In this document: positions 23,131-34,577 of the stretch, one piece after another
Position numbering within the stretch: position 1 is the stretch's first letter
How the letters are laid out: each line of letters opens with the position of its first letter
NCBI GenBank assembly: GCA_022478985.1
Contig: JAKSZP010017401.1
Coordinates: forward strand, 1-64,000
Reading direction: 5' to 3'
DNA from: Massospora cicadina
Taxonomy: Eukaryota > Entomophthoromycota > Entomophthoromycetes > Entomophthorales > Entomophthoraceae
Length of the DNA: 64,000 bases
Notes under the pieces: generated by a model
Database searches by the model: none
Told to the model about the DNA's origin: nothing
Seen by the model: the letters and a program-made list of their open reading frames with translations, nothing else
Position numbers and translations under genes: made by a program

Positions 23131-23880
23131 GATATCTAGGAATATACCTTGTCTATTCTGGACCAGATGCTACTGTTAATCTACTAACGGCAAGGAAAAG
23201 TGCCCTTCTGTAAGAACAACTTTATCAATTTGGTATCCAAAGACGGAATCCTACCTGCTGAATATAAATTGCTGGCAGAAAAGGCCAAAATCTACCAAAG
23301 TATGTAGATGAAAATCGTGAGATTATTATTCAAGAAATTGAGGATTCAACTATTCTGCCATTAACGCAGAAAGTCGTAGAAACTAAACTAATGTTGGAAA
23401 TCCTGGAGCAGATTTTTGTGGAGATCAAACATCCTTGCAAAAATCTAGGATTGAACCTTGGGTAACTCCAGGTTTCTTCCCCGTTCACAAAGTGATTCAT
23501 ATCATGCTAACCAATCTATGGAATACTCCAATGGAAGTCAAATGGCATCAAGTAGTTGTATTCTCCCAACTGGATTTATTATAAGATATTTATCACTTTC
23601 ATAAGATTATGGAATTTGATGGATTAGGGTTACCAGAAACATTTTATGTGATGTTCATACATTAATAAGACCTACTAGTAGGTTTAATGGAAGACCTAAA
23701 AGGATGAAGTTTTGGTTCTACTCAAGAGTTGTCAAATGATCTTTGCACAATATGACCGTAATTGGAATTTTTAAAGGAAATACTACATTGATTCAAGACT
23801 GGGGAAGCTGGACTAATTAGAATGAGACCCATAGAAGGTCTCAAGCAGCTGAGGCAGTAGTTGTTGAAGAATATGAGAAG
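23131..23880 (+). other. R3 protease-RT connector, eroded
   Basis: No continuous frame or clear motif. It occupies the place of the connector that R5 keeps at 34188-34560. Confidence 0.4.
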
Positions 23881-23884
23881 TTAT

Positions 23885-24560
23885 TTAGGATGGAATGATC
23901 ATGACATTATCCAGTCTGTTGGCAATTCTGAATCTATTAGTTAAGAAAAAGGATGGATCAAATAGGGGCATGATCAATTACCATCACTTAAACAAAATTA
24001 CAAAAAAATTCATATCCCCTACCAAGAATCAACAACGTATTAGATTAATGAAGGGGGAGCTATCACTTCTCCATAATAGAATTAATCTTCAGTTACTGGC
24101 AAATTGATATGCTTCCAGAAGATCAGGAAAAATGTGTAATTATTAAGGCACAAGGACTTTATCAGCCTATGAGGATGCCTCAAGGCTTGCGAAATGCACC
24201 TGCGACTTTTCAGAAGGCAATAGATATGATAATATTGTACCTCAAATTATCTTGTGACTTAATCTATCTAAATGACATCAACACGTTCAGTCATACATTT
24301 ATGGACCATTTGCATCAGCTAAATTAAGTATCTAAGAGACTGGCTACAGCAAATCTTATGATAAAATGCAAAGATGGAATTTTTATAGATGAATTATAGT
24401 ACCTAAATTCGTTACTAACACCATTGGACTTCAACCGCAAGTGTAGAAGGTGGAAGCAATATAATGGATGTCAAGCCCTAGCAGTATTCACAAAGTGCAG
24501 GTTTCATGAAAATGGCTGGCTTTTATCACTGATCCATTAAAGATTAAAAAAGAAAGCTGA
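23885..24560 (+). pseudogene. R3 reverse transcriptase
   Basis: The frame 23895-24107 has LLVKKKDGSNRGMINYHHLN. The frame 24109-24327 has MLPEDQEKCVIIKAQGLYQP, MRMPQGLRNAPATFQKAID and LIYLNDINTFSHTFMDHLHQ. The catalytic YLDD is YLND, losing the first Asp of the pair. The domain is otherwise well aligned with R5 and R2. Confidence 0.85.
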
Positions 24561-24569
24561 TCTGTATTT

Positions 24570-25070
24570 CCACCTCCTAAAGGACTTGAAGAATTGGTTT
24601 GTTTGGGATAATGAGACCCAGAGTGCCTTCAATGAACTACGGAAGTATTTAATGATGAGTCCTATTTCAAGTATTGCATCTTTAAAGGCCATTAATAATC
24701 CAATAAGATGCGTTGCTTATGGTGATATGGGCCATACTCAGTCTGGTTATGAAAGCTTGGAAGAACATCCGTAGCTTACAATAGCCAAACCATACTGAAG
24801 GATGAAAAAAATATACATTCACTGAGCGTGATTGTCTTGAAGTCATTAATGCCTAGAGAAGTTTCATGTCTATTTTAATTGGGGATGCATGGTAAGGTCA
24901 TTATCGACCACACCTCTATCCAATGTCTGCATAATTATAAGAAAACTGAGGGGATATAAGCTTAGTGGTCCAAAAATTGCAGGCCTATGACTTTGAGATC
25001 AAACATGACGCTGGAGATAAATACTAGAATGCTGATGGGTTATTAAGGTTACCATGATCTTGCTGTGCAA
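24570..25070 (+). pseudogene. R3 RNase H
   Basis: WFVWDNETQSAFNELRKYL (24590-24650) is the RT-RNase H junction. VIIDHTSIQCLHN at about 24898-24935 matches the TDH..L..L block, and YDFEIKHDAGDKY, a stop and NADGLLRL at about 24990-25050 form the C-terminal end. The first catalytic Asp (TDAS block) is not clear. Confidence 0.75.
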
Positions 25071-25199
25071 AATTGGTCTGATGACTGTTTGACCTAATAA
25101 TCCATGGAGAATTAGATGATAAAACAGCTGAACTACAGATTCATTGTGAAAGGCCATAAGAAAACAATACTGGTGAATGGCCAGCTTTTCAAGTTAAGG

Positions 25200-26240
25200 A
25201 TGAGAAAGGCTTTTTTCTTTGAAGCCCTCAGAATATACAGAAATATTCTGGGATGCATGCAAGGTCGGCCATGATGGATTGAAGAATACTTCTAAGTACA
25301 TTCATCAATACTGTTATTAGATATCGTTAAGTTATAATATTGTTGATTTCATAGCCTGTTGCATAAGTGTCATTTCCATATACCACACAATAATGTTTGG
25401 ATACAATTAGTAAAACCAGGTTTTGTGTGGCACTTCTTCTCCATATACATAATGGGACTTCTGAGCATGAGTACTGGAGAAGTTTAGTACATTATTGTCA
25501 CATTGATCACCTTACAAGGTGGGTCAAAACATGATCATTGAGCTGAGAAGATGCAATGAGTACCAATAAATTTATCCTTGAGCAGATGAATTACAGACAC
25601 AGTTATCCCCTAGTGATGTTGAGTGACGATGGGATGACTTTCACCTCTTTTGTGTCCCCTGACTGAGTGAACTGGGGGATTAAAGGTTCGGTATTTTCTC
25701 CTTATTAGCCTGAAATGAATGGAGTCATTGAAAGAGTAAATTGTACTCTGGCCACTACACTGAGGAAATTGGTCTCAGGTTAAGTAACTTTGCAGGTTTC
25801 ATATATGAGCTCAGTAACTTTCGCATACAATATCAGCTTCCATTCAGCAATGGGGAATTTCTGTTTGAGTTATTATATGGTCAATAGGCGGTATTACCGC
25901 TGATTTTATATTCAGCGTTGGATTAATCCAGGGATAAGTGTGGTGAAATACTTATATATCAGCTAGTAAACACCATGGTTGACTTTCAATCTCAAGCTTG
26001 TGATACAAAAATAATATAAATATTACTAACTAAAAAACTGATGATAAGGTTTGACCTAGCCCAAAAAAATTTCTGTTGGAGAACTTGTCGCATATTGTGA
26101 TACTATGGGTTAAGTCACTGAAACAAGTTGGATGCGTTATGGTTGTAAACCATTTGAGGTTAATTTGAAATTAGCAACTGATGCCTATACAGAAAAAGAT
26201 GTTACCAATGGTCATGTAATTAATTGTAAACATCTTTTGT
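25200..26240 (+). pseudogene. R3 integrase
   Basis: The zinc-binding region GHDGLKNTSKYIHQYCY lies at about 25267-25320. The core has HIDHLTRWV (first Asp, about 25505), LSDDGMTFTS (second Asp, about 25620) and PEMNGVIERVNCTLATTLRK (Glu, about 25710). All three catalytic acidic residues are still encoded, but stops and frame changes intervene. The C-terminal domain at about 26080-26240 (GELVAYCDTMG, KPFEVNLKLATDAY) parallels R5. Confidence 0.83.
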
Positions 26241-26389
26241 TAAAAAAAGTGGAATGTAAAGATAAAAAAGCCAAAATAGTTATAATTTTATAAAAAATTA
26301 ATTGAAAAATATGTATAATTAAAAAGTGTAAGAAAAAAATACAATAGGAAGAATAATTTTCTCTATTCTAATTTCTATTTTTATTTGTG

Positions 26390-27083
26390 AGCCTCAGTCT
26401 GCAAGGTATGAGCCCACCTTCAACGCCACTGTAGGGAGGGAGGTTGGATAACAATCATGGATAAGAGGCCAATAGAGTTGATCTGTGATCAAATGCTTGC
26501 AAGAGTTAAGGCCAGATAAAACCATGTTCTTTGTACAGAGGAGAATTTTGCAAAAGCATGATGGTAGAGGTGGAAATCATAATATTCAAATTTGCTAGAT
26601 GAGAAACCCTGGATTAGGGGGAAGCAACAGTGAAGGAATAAAATCAGTGAATAAATCCATGTAATATCTATAGGGCACAGGTGCTTAGAGCTGTGTGCTA
26701 AGTTATTGATAATGAGCTTCAAGTACGCTTGCCATATGGGATAACAATGAACAAGGTTATGCAAGGGAGTTTGCCAGATCATACTGCCATTTATAGCCAT
26801 TATAGGAATATATTGCAGAATATAACCAGTTTTCAAATTGTTATGCAAGCAACAAACTGCATCTTGGAGGTAGCGGTTACATGTTCTATGGAAGCGAAAA
26901 GGGAAGGAGTGATGAAAATTGACAAAGTAGGGAGTTTAGAGGCCCAGATGCAACTACTTGACCAGCAAAGTTCAGAGCATAAATCGCAGTGTCCTGATTT
27001 AGAACATGATCAAGGTCACTGGGGTTGAGATGCCTGGGGGCTTGAATAATCTCCATAAAGATCTTTGTAGGGGAGCTTAACAT
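26390..27083 (-). pseudogene. Antisense reading frame of R3 (homologue of the one in R2)
   Basis: A single minus-strand frame, broken only by in-frame stops, opposite to R3 between integrase and the 3' LTR. Readable in order: MLSSPTKIFMEIIQAPRHL, NPSDLDHVLNQDTAIYALNF (PSD near 27023-27015), QFSSLLPF, QFENWLYSAIYS (ENWL 26834-26823), MASVLEAHYQ (from 26735), APVPYRYYMDLF (from 26684) and a final YWPLIHDCYPTSLPTVA. R2's plus-strand region 5450-6594 has PSDIL, EDWLNHMYS, MARYWEAMEW and APSPHAYHIMDDF in the same order. The spacings are similar: 17 versus 19 codons between the last two motifs. Function unknown. A 119-codon frame in another phase (26489-26848) overlaps it and is a shadow. Confidence 0.7.
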
Positions 27084-27571
27084 GTTTTTAATTCCTTATT
27101 GTTCTGATAGTAAAATGGTCAGTTTATAGTATTGGCTGGTTAACAAAAGAAGCTCTGGAAGTAGATCAAAATTTAAAAGAAATTACTGATCAAGATTGAG
27201 GAGGATTGACTCATTAGGCTCATGGTTATTGCTGAACTCAACGTGGCCAGGGAATAATCTAGCAAGGACTCAAAATTTATTTTGGTGAAAATGAAATATA
27301 AAACAATGACCATGAAGCAGTTTGATTTATTGCTGTCCCGTTTACTCTTCAGAGATTGGCACCATTGTTGGAATTGCCAATGAAGGATTAACCAGATTTT
27401 TTTGACTCATTTCTGGATCAGGTAGGACCATAGTTGATACTTCTTGTGGTGGGGTGTGACATTACTCAAAAAAGGTTGGCGTCAAAATTCAGAAAGCTAG
27501 CCAAGTACCGTTCATAGAAAGAGTTGTTAGAAGATGCAGACATATTCTGTATAATCTAGTCACACAGGGTA
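27084..27571. other. R3 sequence between antisense frame and 3' LTR
   Basis: Holds a plus-strand fragment reading VPFTLQRLAPLLELPM near 27340 that I cannot place, and possibly the 5' part of the antisense gene. No clear polypurine tract before 27572. Confidence 0.35.
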
Positions 27572-28317
27572 TGTGTGAGAATTTTATATCTCCACACTAA
27601 TTTATGGGATTTATCAGCTTCAACTTATTCAATTTTTGGTTCATATATCTAACTTATCTTATATATTAAGCTTTAAGATTAATGTTTAATTACAGAGAAT
27701 TGTATAAAAATAATAACTATTTAAATGATAAATTGTAATCTATAAAAAGATGTGTATCCAATGATATTTATGGTCTTAATTTCACTGGGGATCGTTACTG
27801 AAAATGTGGATATAGGTAAGTCAGCTTGGAATGAGCACTAAAACATGGTAAATTGAGCAGTTATAGTAGCAAATGTGATAGCTGATTTGAATGGCATTTA
27901 ATCACAATAATCTCCATAAAATCAATAGTAAATTTTCCAGAAATCTAATTAGTATCAACTTTTATTGGCTAGGCATACTGAGATCATGACCACTATGCTT
28001 ATTAAACCACATGCCTTCTAATATCTTGACTATATATATTACCTAATTTTATAATAATCTACACCTTAAGATATATAGTTGAATTTTCTTTTTTCAGTTG
28101 ATGGTATCAAGTATCCATTTATCTTTCTAAGTGTCAATTGCCAGAGTGAGACCAAAGCAAATTGATTTATCAGTATCTGTCTGATTAGGGCCAAGTTATT
28201 CAAGGTTAGAAAGCCAACTAGACTAATTGTTATCTAAGACCTAGCAAGTCCATATTAATTTAATATTTACTAGTTAATCAAAATTTAAGCACCAGTAGAA
28301 ACCTCACAGCTGTTACA
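27572..28317 (+). repeat. R3 3' LTR
   Basis: 746 bp, partner of 13399-14142, ending TGTTACA. Confidence 0.88.
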
Positions 28318-31300
28318 CCTGGCTATTTTTAATCTGCAGAATGTTGTATAGAAAACTACAAAATAGTCTATTCCTCTAATTCTGGTATAGTAAATCTTTA
28401 ATCCAGGAATTACTTTATATTCTAGTTAAATTTGAGCAAAAGGCAATTTATTAATAGGGTATTTATGAGAAATATCAGGCAATTTCCAAGTCACATAACA
28501 GCAATGTCATGATTTTAGGAGCACGATCAGTAGGGGTACAATGGTTTTAATGAGTACAATGAATAAGATAGGAATAATTATACCCATTTACAGGAACAAA
28601 TTAATTAAAGAATGAAAGCTACCCCTTATACAATTTTATTATCACTGGGAGGCACAATAGATGGGACAGATAGCGTTACAGGTTGATAACTCAGATGCTT
28701 GCAAAAACATTAATAACTCCCAAATAACAAAAAGGAGAAAAAAGATAGTGATCTAAAGTTAAGTCAACATCTTTGACGGCAGTCACCATGATTCAAGAGG
28801 ATGCACTAGTAATATAGTATTTAAAAGAATATGAAAATGATGTCACAAAAAACGCCACAGAGGAACCTTCTTCTATACTTTTGGGTTCTACTGCTGATGA
28901 AAAATTAATTACCAAAACCCTATTTATGTAAAATACCACAGTCATATTACTCTGAGTAATAAAAATATTACCAAATTGAGAAGTTAATTAAAAACTTGAA
29001 ACCTCAAACCTTGAGATTCTTGAGATACCCTGCAGCTGCAAGAGCCACAGGAGTTACAGGGACAATAAGAGCACTGGTTAGGCAAATAACAAAAATCACA
29101 CAAACTCAAAAAGGCAAGAGCTACAGTTTAATCTGTGGAAGAAACACCAGAAGATTAAAGAAAATCAATGAGTTGGCTCCTTTGGTCCTGAATTAAACTT
29201 AATTAAAAAATTGCCTTATGTGAATATGATAATTTATATACATCAAGAGCTACTAAAAGCACCCTGAATCCCCTTCATACTTTATATACTTTTTTCATAT
29301 TTCTATGATAATATGACTTCTTTCAAAGAATCTGTCTTAATACTTTTATTTGTTTCTAATAACTCTAAATATAGAAATATAACTGTTAAAGGTTCATACT
29401 TTATCTTATTTTTGTTGTCAGAGGTTGAGAGAAATTCTGGTATGCTTAGAACAGCCCATGTTATGTATTAATTTTAATCTTCAACACGGTTGGACACCCT
29501 TGAAACAATGAGTAAAAGTCCTAATTAAATAGACATATCTAATTTATTAATGAAAAACTCTGTGATCAGATAATTAAAGAATAAGTGGCCAGTCCTTTCA
29601 ATAAGCGCCCTTTGAGAGAATGAATACTTTAGCTATATACCTATAAGTCCAAGTGCTTGTAGCTAAAATTAATCCAACCCATATGCACGAATTTCTCTTC
29701 ATTTACTGTATATGCCTGAAATTATCTAATATTCTTTATGTGAATTAGGTTAACCAATAGTTAAGTACAACGAATTTATAAATTAACGTGATAGCACATA
29801 ATGCAGATAGTGTCATTTTAAGGAAGAATGATTACTTCAAGTTGGTTGCCATTAGTACCACAAGTAAACCTTAACTAGCCCATAACCATTTATAAAACTA
29901 AGAATCTAAGTTGTGCTTCAATCTTATTACAATATAAATTATTTTCAACAAACTAAGTTGTTTTTTTAAGTTACTGTCAATTATATAGTATACCTGTTGT
30001 TAAGTGCATTTTTACTTGTGTCATTGAAATCTGACGCAATGCCGCCAATTTCAACGCCCTACAACCCACAGCTTTGTCAAGAAAAATTATTACATTTCAT
30101 AAGAAAAACAGCTCTGTCAATGCTGTCTCCACAGAGACAAAATTTAGTTGGATATATTTTAACGCTCAATTTACTATTTTTCCTCCCTAATATATGCATC
30201 CAGGATAAACATGACCTCATTAAAATCCATGATTCCATGTTTATCACCATACTCATCTAGGTTAACTCACCTACAACAAACACAAACCTCATACCATGGA
30301 TGTCACCAACCCTTTGATCTTCACAATGACTTTCATATCTGGAAGATTACAGTCACTGAAGATGGGCCAACCCCCCTCCTCCATAATTAATAGGCTGTTC
30401 TCAGATACCTTCCAGGCTCAGGTAGTAAGTAAAATCTTTATCTCACTTGGTCTAATCTTAAAGTGTGCTGTACCTAGTTGCATGCTCTTGAGTTACAACT
30501 TAAATGATTTCTTTTCAATTATATCTGTTTTGAGATACTCCATTTGAATATGATCATGATTACATGCTACCAGATTATTAGCATTAGTGAAAGAATTGAC
30601 CAGGTGTATTGTAGAAGAGTGCACAACTTTTTTAGAAAGAATAGGACATTAACTACTAAAACAGAAGCTCAGATTTAATTGGTTTATGGTAATAAAAATT
30701 ATTAATGATATAAAAGAAGTCCTTTTTTTTAAAAAGTATATATTGTTGAATATCATGGTTATACCCTATAACGTGAGAACAATATTAGACAAAAACATGA
30801 TATTCAAATAGTTGAACATTTTTATAACTAAATAAAAAACATGACACTCTTAAGTTAATATCTCAGTCATAGATTGGATGAATACACTCTTAGACTATAG
30901 TAATTGTTGGTATACTGTTTACGCATCAGAATCTTTGTATGGTAGTGTAAAACTTCAATCAATTTGAGAATGCATGGAATTCTAGACAAACTCGTTTACC
31001 TATTGTTTCTTTATATATGATGTTATTGGATAGACATGTAGTAAGTTGGCAATGATGCGATAGATTTATTGGTAGATTTGGTCTGATGAGACACAGTTTG
31101 TTAAGTAATAGTTGATTTGAGGCTCAGAGTTAGTATTAAGCAAAATTTGAGACCCCAGAGTAATATTTATATATAGTATGTGTCGACATCAGATACATTA
31201 AAAATACTTAGTCAGCTCCACATCTATATACAGTTATCTTTTATTGGCCTAGAAATAAATTAGCTTTTTTATTATTTTATCAGGATTCAACCTCTTATGA

Positions 31301-31716
31301 ATGAAGCCTCTTACTAGGGGCTCAAGTCTTTTGTATTAAAATTACTAAGGAATGCCGTGTTATGATCCTCATTAACCTGAGTAAGATATCTTGAATTATT
31401 GGGAATCCTTTAAATAATATTTAATAGTATTCTAACGAATTAATGATCTAAATAAGTTGGGAATTATCTCAATAGTTATCTCTATTGTTCTTCAATTTCA
31501 GGCGACTTAAGAAAGTGATAGTTGAACTTTTATTTATTTATAGTTATGAATTCAGAATTATTGTTTTGGCTCCCTAAGATAAAATTTACTAAGCAAAATA
31601 CTCTATTGCTACCTATCACTTTTATCTTAGCTACTATCTGCTTATTTTAACTTAAGCTTATATGTCTTCTGTATATCCTGAATCCTTGCTTTCTACTCAT
31701 TTTAGCCTAAAAGCAC
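28318..31716. other. Old repeat DNA, possible R1 LTR remainder and unidentified coding fragments
   Basis: 28318 to about 28500 should be the rest of the R1 LTR cut by R3. Plus-strand coding-like fragments follow: 28788-28931 (DALVI, stop, YLKEYENDVTKNATEEP) and 28996-29196 (a basic, Thr-rich 66-codon frame). I do not recognise either. From about 29200 to 31716 I see only AT-rich sequence with short frames (for example 29997-30260 and 30296-30547) and nothing I would call a gene. Confidence 0.4.
31711..31716. repeat. R5 target-site duplication (left), AAGCAC
   Basis: Perfect match to 37806-37811. Confidence 0.88.
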
Positions 31717-32279
31717 TGTCGTGATTCTTATATGACTGGATGATAACCCTTGGACAGTTAGGGCGGGCTGAGACGAATCCACCAAAATGAGATTAGTTAT
31801 GATTATTCGAGTGCCTCGAGATGAGGCGATATTGGGATATAATGGATTAATTATTGGTTTGCCTCGAAATAAGGCGATTGGGCAATGTTGACATTTGATA
31901 AATATGGATAAAATCGCCTACAAATTAGGTGATAGGGAATTAAAGAATAACCAGCTGAAACGAGGAGAATCGGTGGAACCAATTAGCCCAAGCAATGAGT
32001 GTGGTATTATCCAAAGCCGCTGTATATGAGCAGGATGGGTGATGAAGGGGGGTTGTTGGTTAATAGGAAAAAGAGAGCAAAATAGAGAAGATCCAAGGAG
32101 CCTATTATATTAAAATAAAGTATTGTAGTGGGAGCAAATGCTTCATAGTTATTATTCTAACCTTTATTCTGTTGTTACCAAGGGCCACGATCATCATATT
32201 GTTAGTCCTATTGCTCAGTGGGCTAAACCCTGTGAAAACCCCATATGGCGTATCTCCAGGATTCCGTCAAATTACAACA
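31717..32279 (+). repeat. R5 5' LTR with three iterated palindromes
   Basis: 563 bp, starting TGTCGTGATTCTTATATGAC and ending ATTACAACA. U3 holds three spaced palindromes of the form GCCT(N5-7)AGGC(GA), at 31813-31829, 31861-31877 and 31914-31932, each followed by T/ATTGGG or TAGGG. Confidence 0.95.
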
Positions 32280-32280
32280 G

Positions 32281-32297
32281 TGGTGCTCACTACAGGG
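32281..32297 (+). other. R5 primer-binding site
   Basis: TGGTGCTCACTACAGGG, one base after the LTR. It would pair with a tRNA ending CCCTGTAGTGAGCACCA, so a tRNA whose 5' acceptor strand begins GCTCACT. I cannot name the amino acid from this. Confidence 0.85.
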
Positions 32298-32343
32298 GGC
32301 CCATTGATCAGTAATAAAATAATAAAACTCAAGTTGCCTGCTA

Positions 32344-33330
32344 TGTCTCACCTAGGTTGCTTTGAAAAGAAATCTGCACGACACAATAGGACTGTTGCAT
32401 ATGAGGAGTTGAAACTTGCATTGGATACTGTGCTTAAAAGACAAGATGAGCTGCTCCAGGAAGTCTGCTGTGCTCAGCTGCCACCCTTTGATAGTGAAAG
32501 CAATATTGATGGGCTCTTTTGACAATTTGAGTTTGCAACTGAAGGTGCATCAGATTGGCGCAGGGAAAAACTGTTAATCTCTACCTTGGATGTCAGAAGT
32601 GCCAATCAAGTTGTTTGTTACCTTTCAGAAAGTTCAGTTACTTACCAAGAGGTCAAAGAAACAGTGATATGGTTGTTTGGAAGAAAAGCAAAGATGTCTC
32701 AGTAGAAAGCTGAGTTTCTGACCATTGGGTTTTTATGAAATGAGAGTCTTACTGCATTTGCTGAGTGGTTTATGGTGGAAGCACATGTGTTGATTGGGGC
32801 TGGGATTCTAGCTGAAGCTGATGTATGCATTGCAATGGCCTCTGCAGTAAAGCCATATCCTGAGCTTTACAACGTTATGGCCTCACTATTGGATGAAGCT
32901 GTGGCATTGATCAATATTGTTCAGTTTCTGCACAAGATATCTGCCAACTTCCCTCCACCCAATATTGAGTGGATTCCCACTGTCACTGGGGCCTACCCTA
33001 ACCAGGAGAAGGAAAGCAACCAGTCAATGCAGATCATGCCAGGCTAGTCCCTGCAGCTCACCAACTGTCCCATAACTGTTGAGCAATAACTGCCCAACTA
33101 CTGCTTTGGCCTTAACTATGCTGCTTGACAGCAGGCAGTCTACCAATGTGGGTCTGGTTATGTTGATCGTCTTTGGAACAACTTTCTAAGCAGGCCAACT
33201 TATATTATGCACAGATGTAGGCCCTATGGAGTAAGTTGCTTTAATTGTGGTCGCACTGGGCACATGAGATGGTGATGCCCCAATTGACAGAGTCCTTGCA
33301 TACAACAGGATCAAGGTTATCAGAGAAAAA
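32344..33330 (+). pseudogene. R5 gag, nearly intact frame with a few stops
   Basis: Likely start ATG at 32344, about 50 bases after the primer-binding site. One frame runs about 310 codons through PPFDSESNIDGLF, a TGA, QFEFATEGASDWRREKLL, a TAG near 32704, AEWFMVEAHVLIGAGILAEA and further stops. It ends in a CCHC zinc knuckle CFNCGRTGHMRW-stop-C (C-X2-C-X4-H-X4-C, 33237-33278), the nucleic-acid-binding motif of nucleocapsid. The capsid part is alpha-helical in character, as in Ty3-type gag. The upstream frame beginning 32172 is the LTR end and primer-binding site read through, not gag. Confidence 0.85.
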
Positions 33331-33472
33331 GTTCAAGCGGAGTAGAAATGAAACTCTCTACTTCTGCTATCCCAAAGTCATACGTCCCCTCTGAATTAAT
33401 TGTATTTAAGAAAGTAACGCCTCCCAGTATAATGATGCATTCCTCTACCAACAACCGGTTGGGGAAGTAAAT

Positions 33473-34560
33473 GTGCTGACCCAAGCACAATTCAAAAATA
33501 AGGCTGACCCAGGGTTTTTGGAGCAGCCAAAGCCTTACGCTTGCCAAATGTTTGACCAAAACCTGTCAGACCAGCTGCAACCATTTGCAGATGCGTTGTC
33601 TCTAAGAGAAGTAGAGGTCTCCTTCCCGGTGGATGCTATTATAGCAAGCTACCCTAAAGTCAGTGCAGATATTATAGGTTTCCTGGGAAAATGTGAACCG
33701 CTTAATGTACATGTAGTAAATAACTGGCATTCATCTTACTTGGAGTGCACTTACTGTGATGTTGTGGTAGCCAAATCCCGAGTACAAGCAATAATTGAAA
33801 TGGGCGCTCCTGTTAACATTATCTCCACTAAGTTGGTGGAAAAATTGGCTTTAAACCCTGACATAAAACACCAGATGGTGTATGGGGCCGTTGGAACAGA
33901 AACCACAGTCTCCAAGGGAGCATATAGCGCACTTCCTTTGCGATTGGATCTGTTGATATTATGGCACTAGCAGTGGTGTTACCAAATTGTCACTATGATT
34001 TGCTGATTGGGAATGCGCTTATGTGACACTATGGGGCTGTTGTTGACATGATGGAAGAGACCCTAGACATCCTGGGACAACGGATTCCCATCTATTTTAC
34101 TTCCAGGGGAGTGCCAGATGACCCAATCCGCTTTAGTCAAATTAATCTCGCCTATAGCAATGGTGTGATACCTGTAAAAATTGGCAGATGAAGTGGAAGA
34201 CCCAAATACTCCCAACCCAGATTTATGAGTACAAAGAGATTCCGCTATGTGCTGAAAATGCTTTTATTATCCCTTTTGGGCATCAGGTCATAATTGGGAC
34301 AGAGCTTGAAATTGACATACTGGGTGTTCTGTATGGAGAGGTTGTGGGGCCCTATCAACAATCACGACTTGAACCTCATGTGGCTTCTGAGTTACTGTTA
34401 CCTGGCCAGGGGGAAGTAGAAGCTTTGGTAGCAAATATGCAGAAGGAGGTGATGAAGGTTCAGCGGCAACAAGTGGTAGCTTACCTGAATTTGATCCCAA
34501 TCAATGAGGTCCACCATATACATGACTTTGGTTCATGGGATGATCTCAGCTTGCCTTTAT
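33473..34560 (+). pseudogene. R5 protease and protease-RT connector
   Basis: The frame 33473-33970 includes PYACQMFDQNLSDQLQPFAD and the retropepsin active-site region IIEMGAPVNIISTKLVEKL. The catalytic D-T/S-G is E-M-G. GAYSALPL follows, then a frameshift near 33945, then GSVDIMALAVVLPNCHYDLL. The connector (34188-34562) holds AFIIPFGHQVIIGTELEIDI, also seen in R2. The enzyme would be inactive. Confidence 0.85.
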
Positions 34561-34577
34561 AAACCACATTTGGCGTA

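Larger units (their letters stand above)
13399..28317 (+). mobile_element. R3: Ty3-type LTR retrotransposon inserted in R1, itself carrying R4
   Basis: Two direct repeats, 13399-14142 and 27572-28317, align over about 745 bp. R4 (14266-20275) splits the leader; without R4 the element is about 8.9 kb. Flanking pentamers are CCTTA and CCTGG, a poor (3/5) duplication that suggests age. Order: LTR, primer-binding site, [R4], gag, protease, RT, RNase H, integrase, antisense frame, LTR. Pol and LTR start are related to R2 and R5. Confidence 0.85.

Noticed and set aside
26489..26848. 119-codon minus frame in R3 as a separate protein
   Set aside because: It is in a different phase from the motif series shared with R2. 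The shared series, not this frame, shows homology.
32172..32522. 116-codon frame reaching over the R5 5' LTR end and primer-binding site
   Set aside because: Its first part is the LTR and primer-binding site read through. The gag proper starts at the ATG at 32344.
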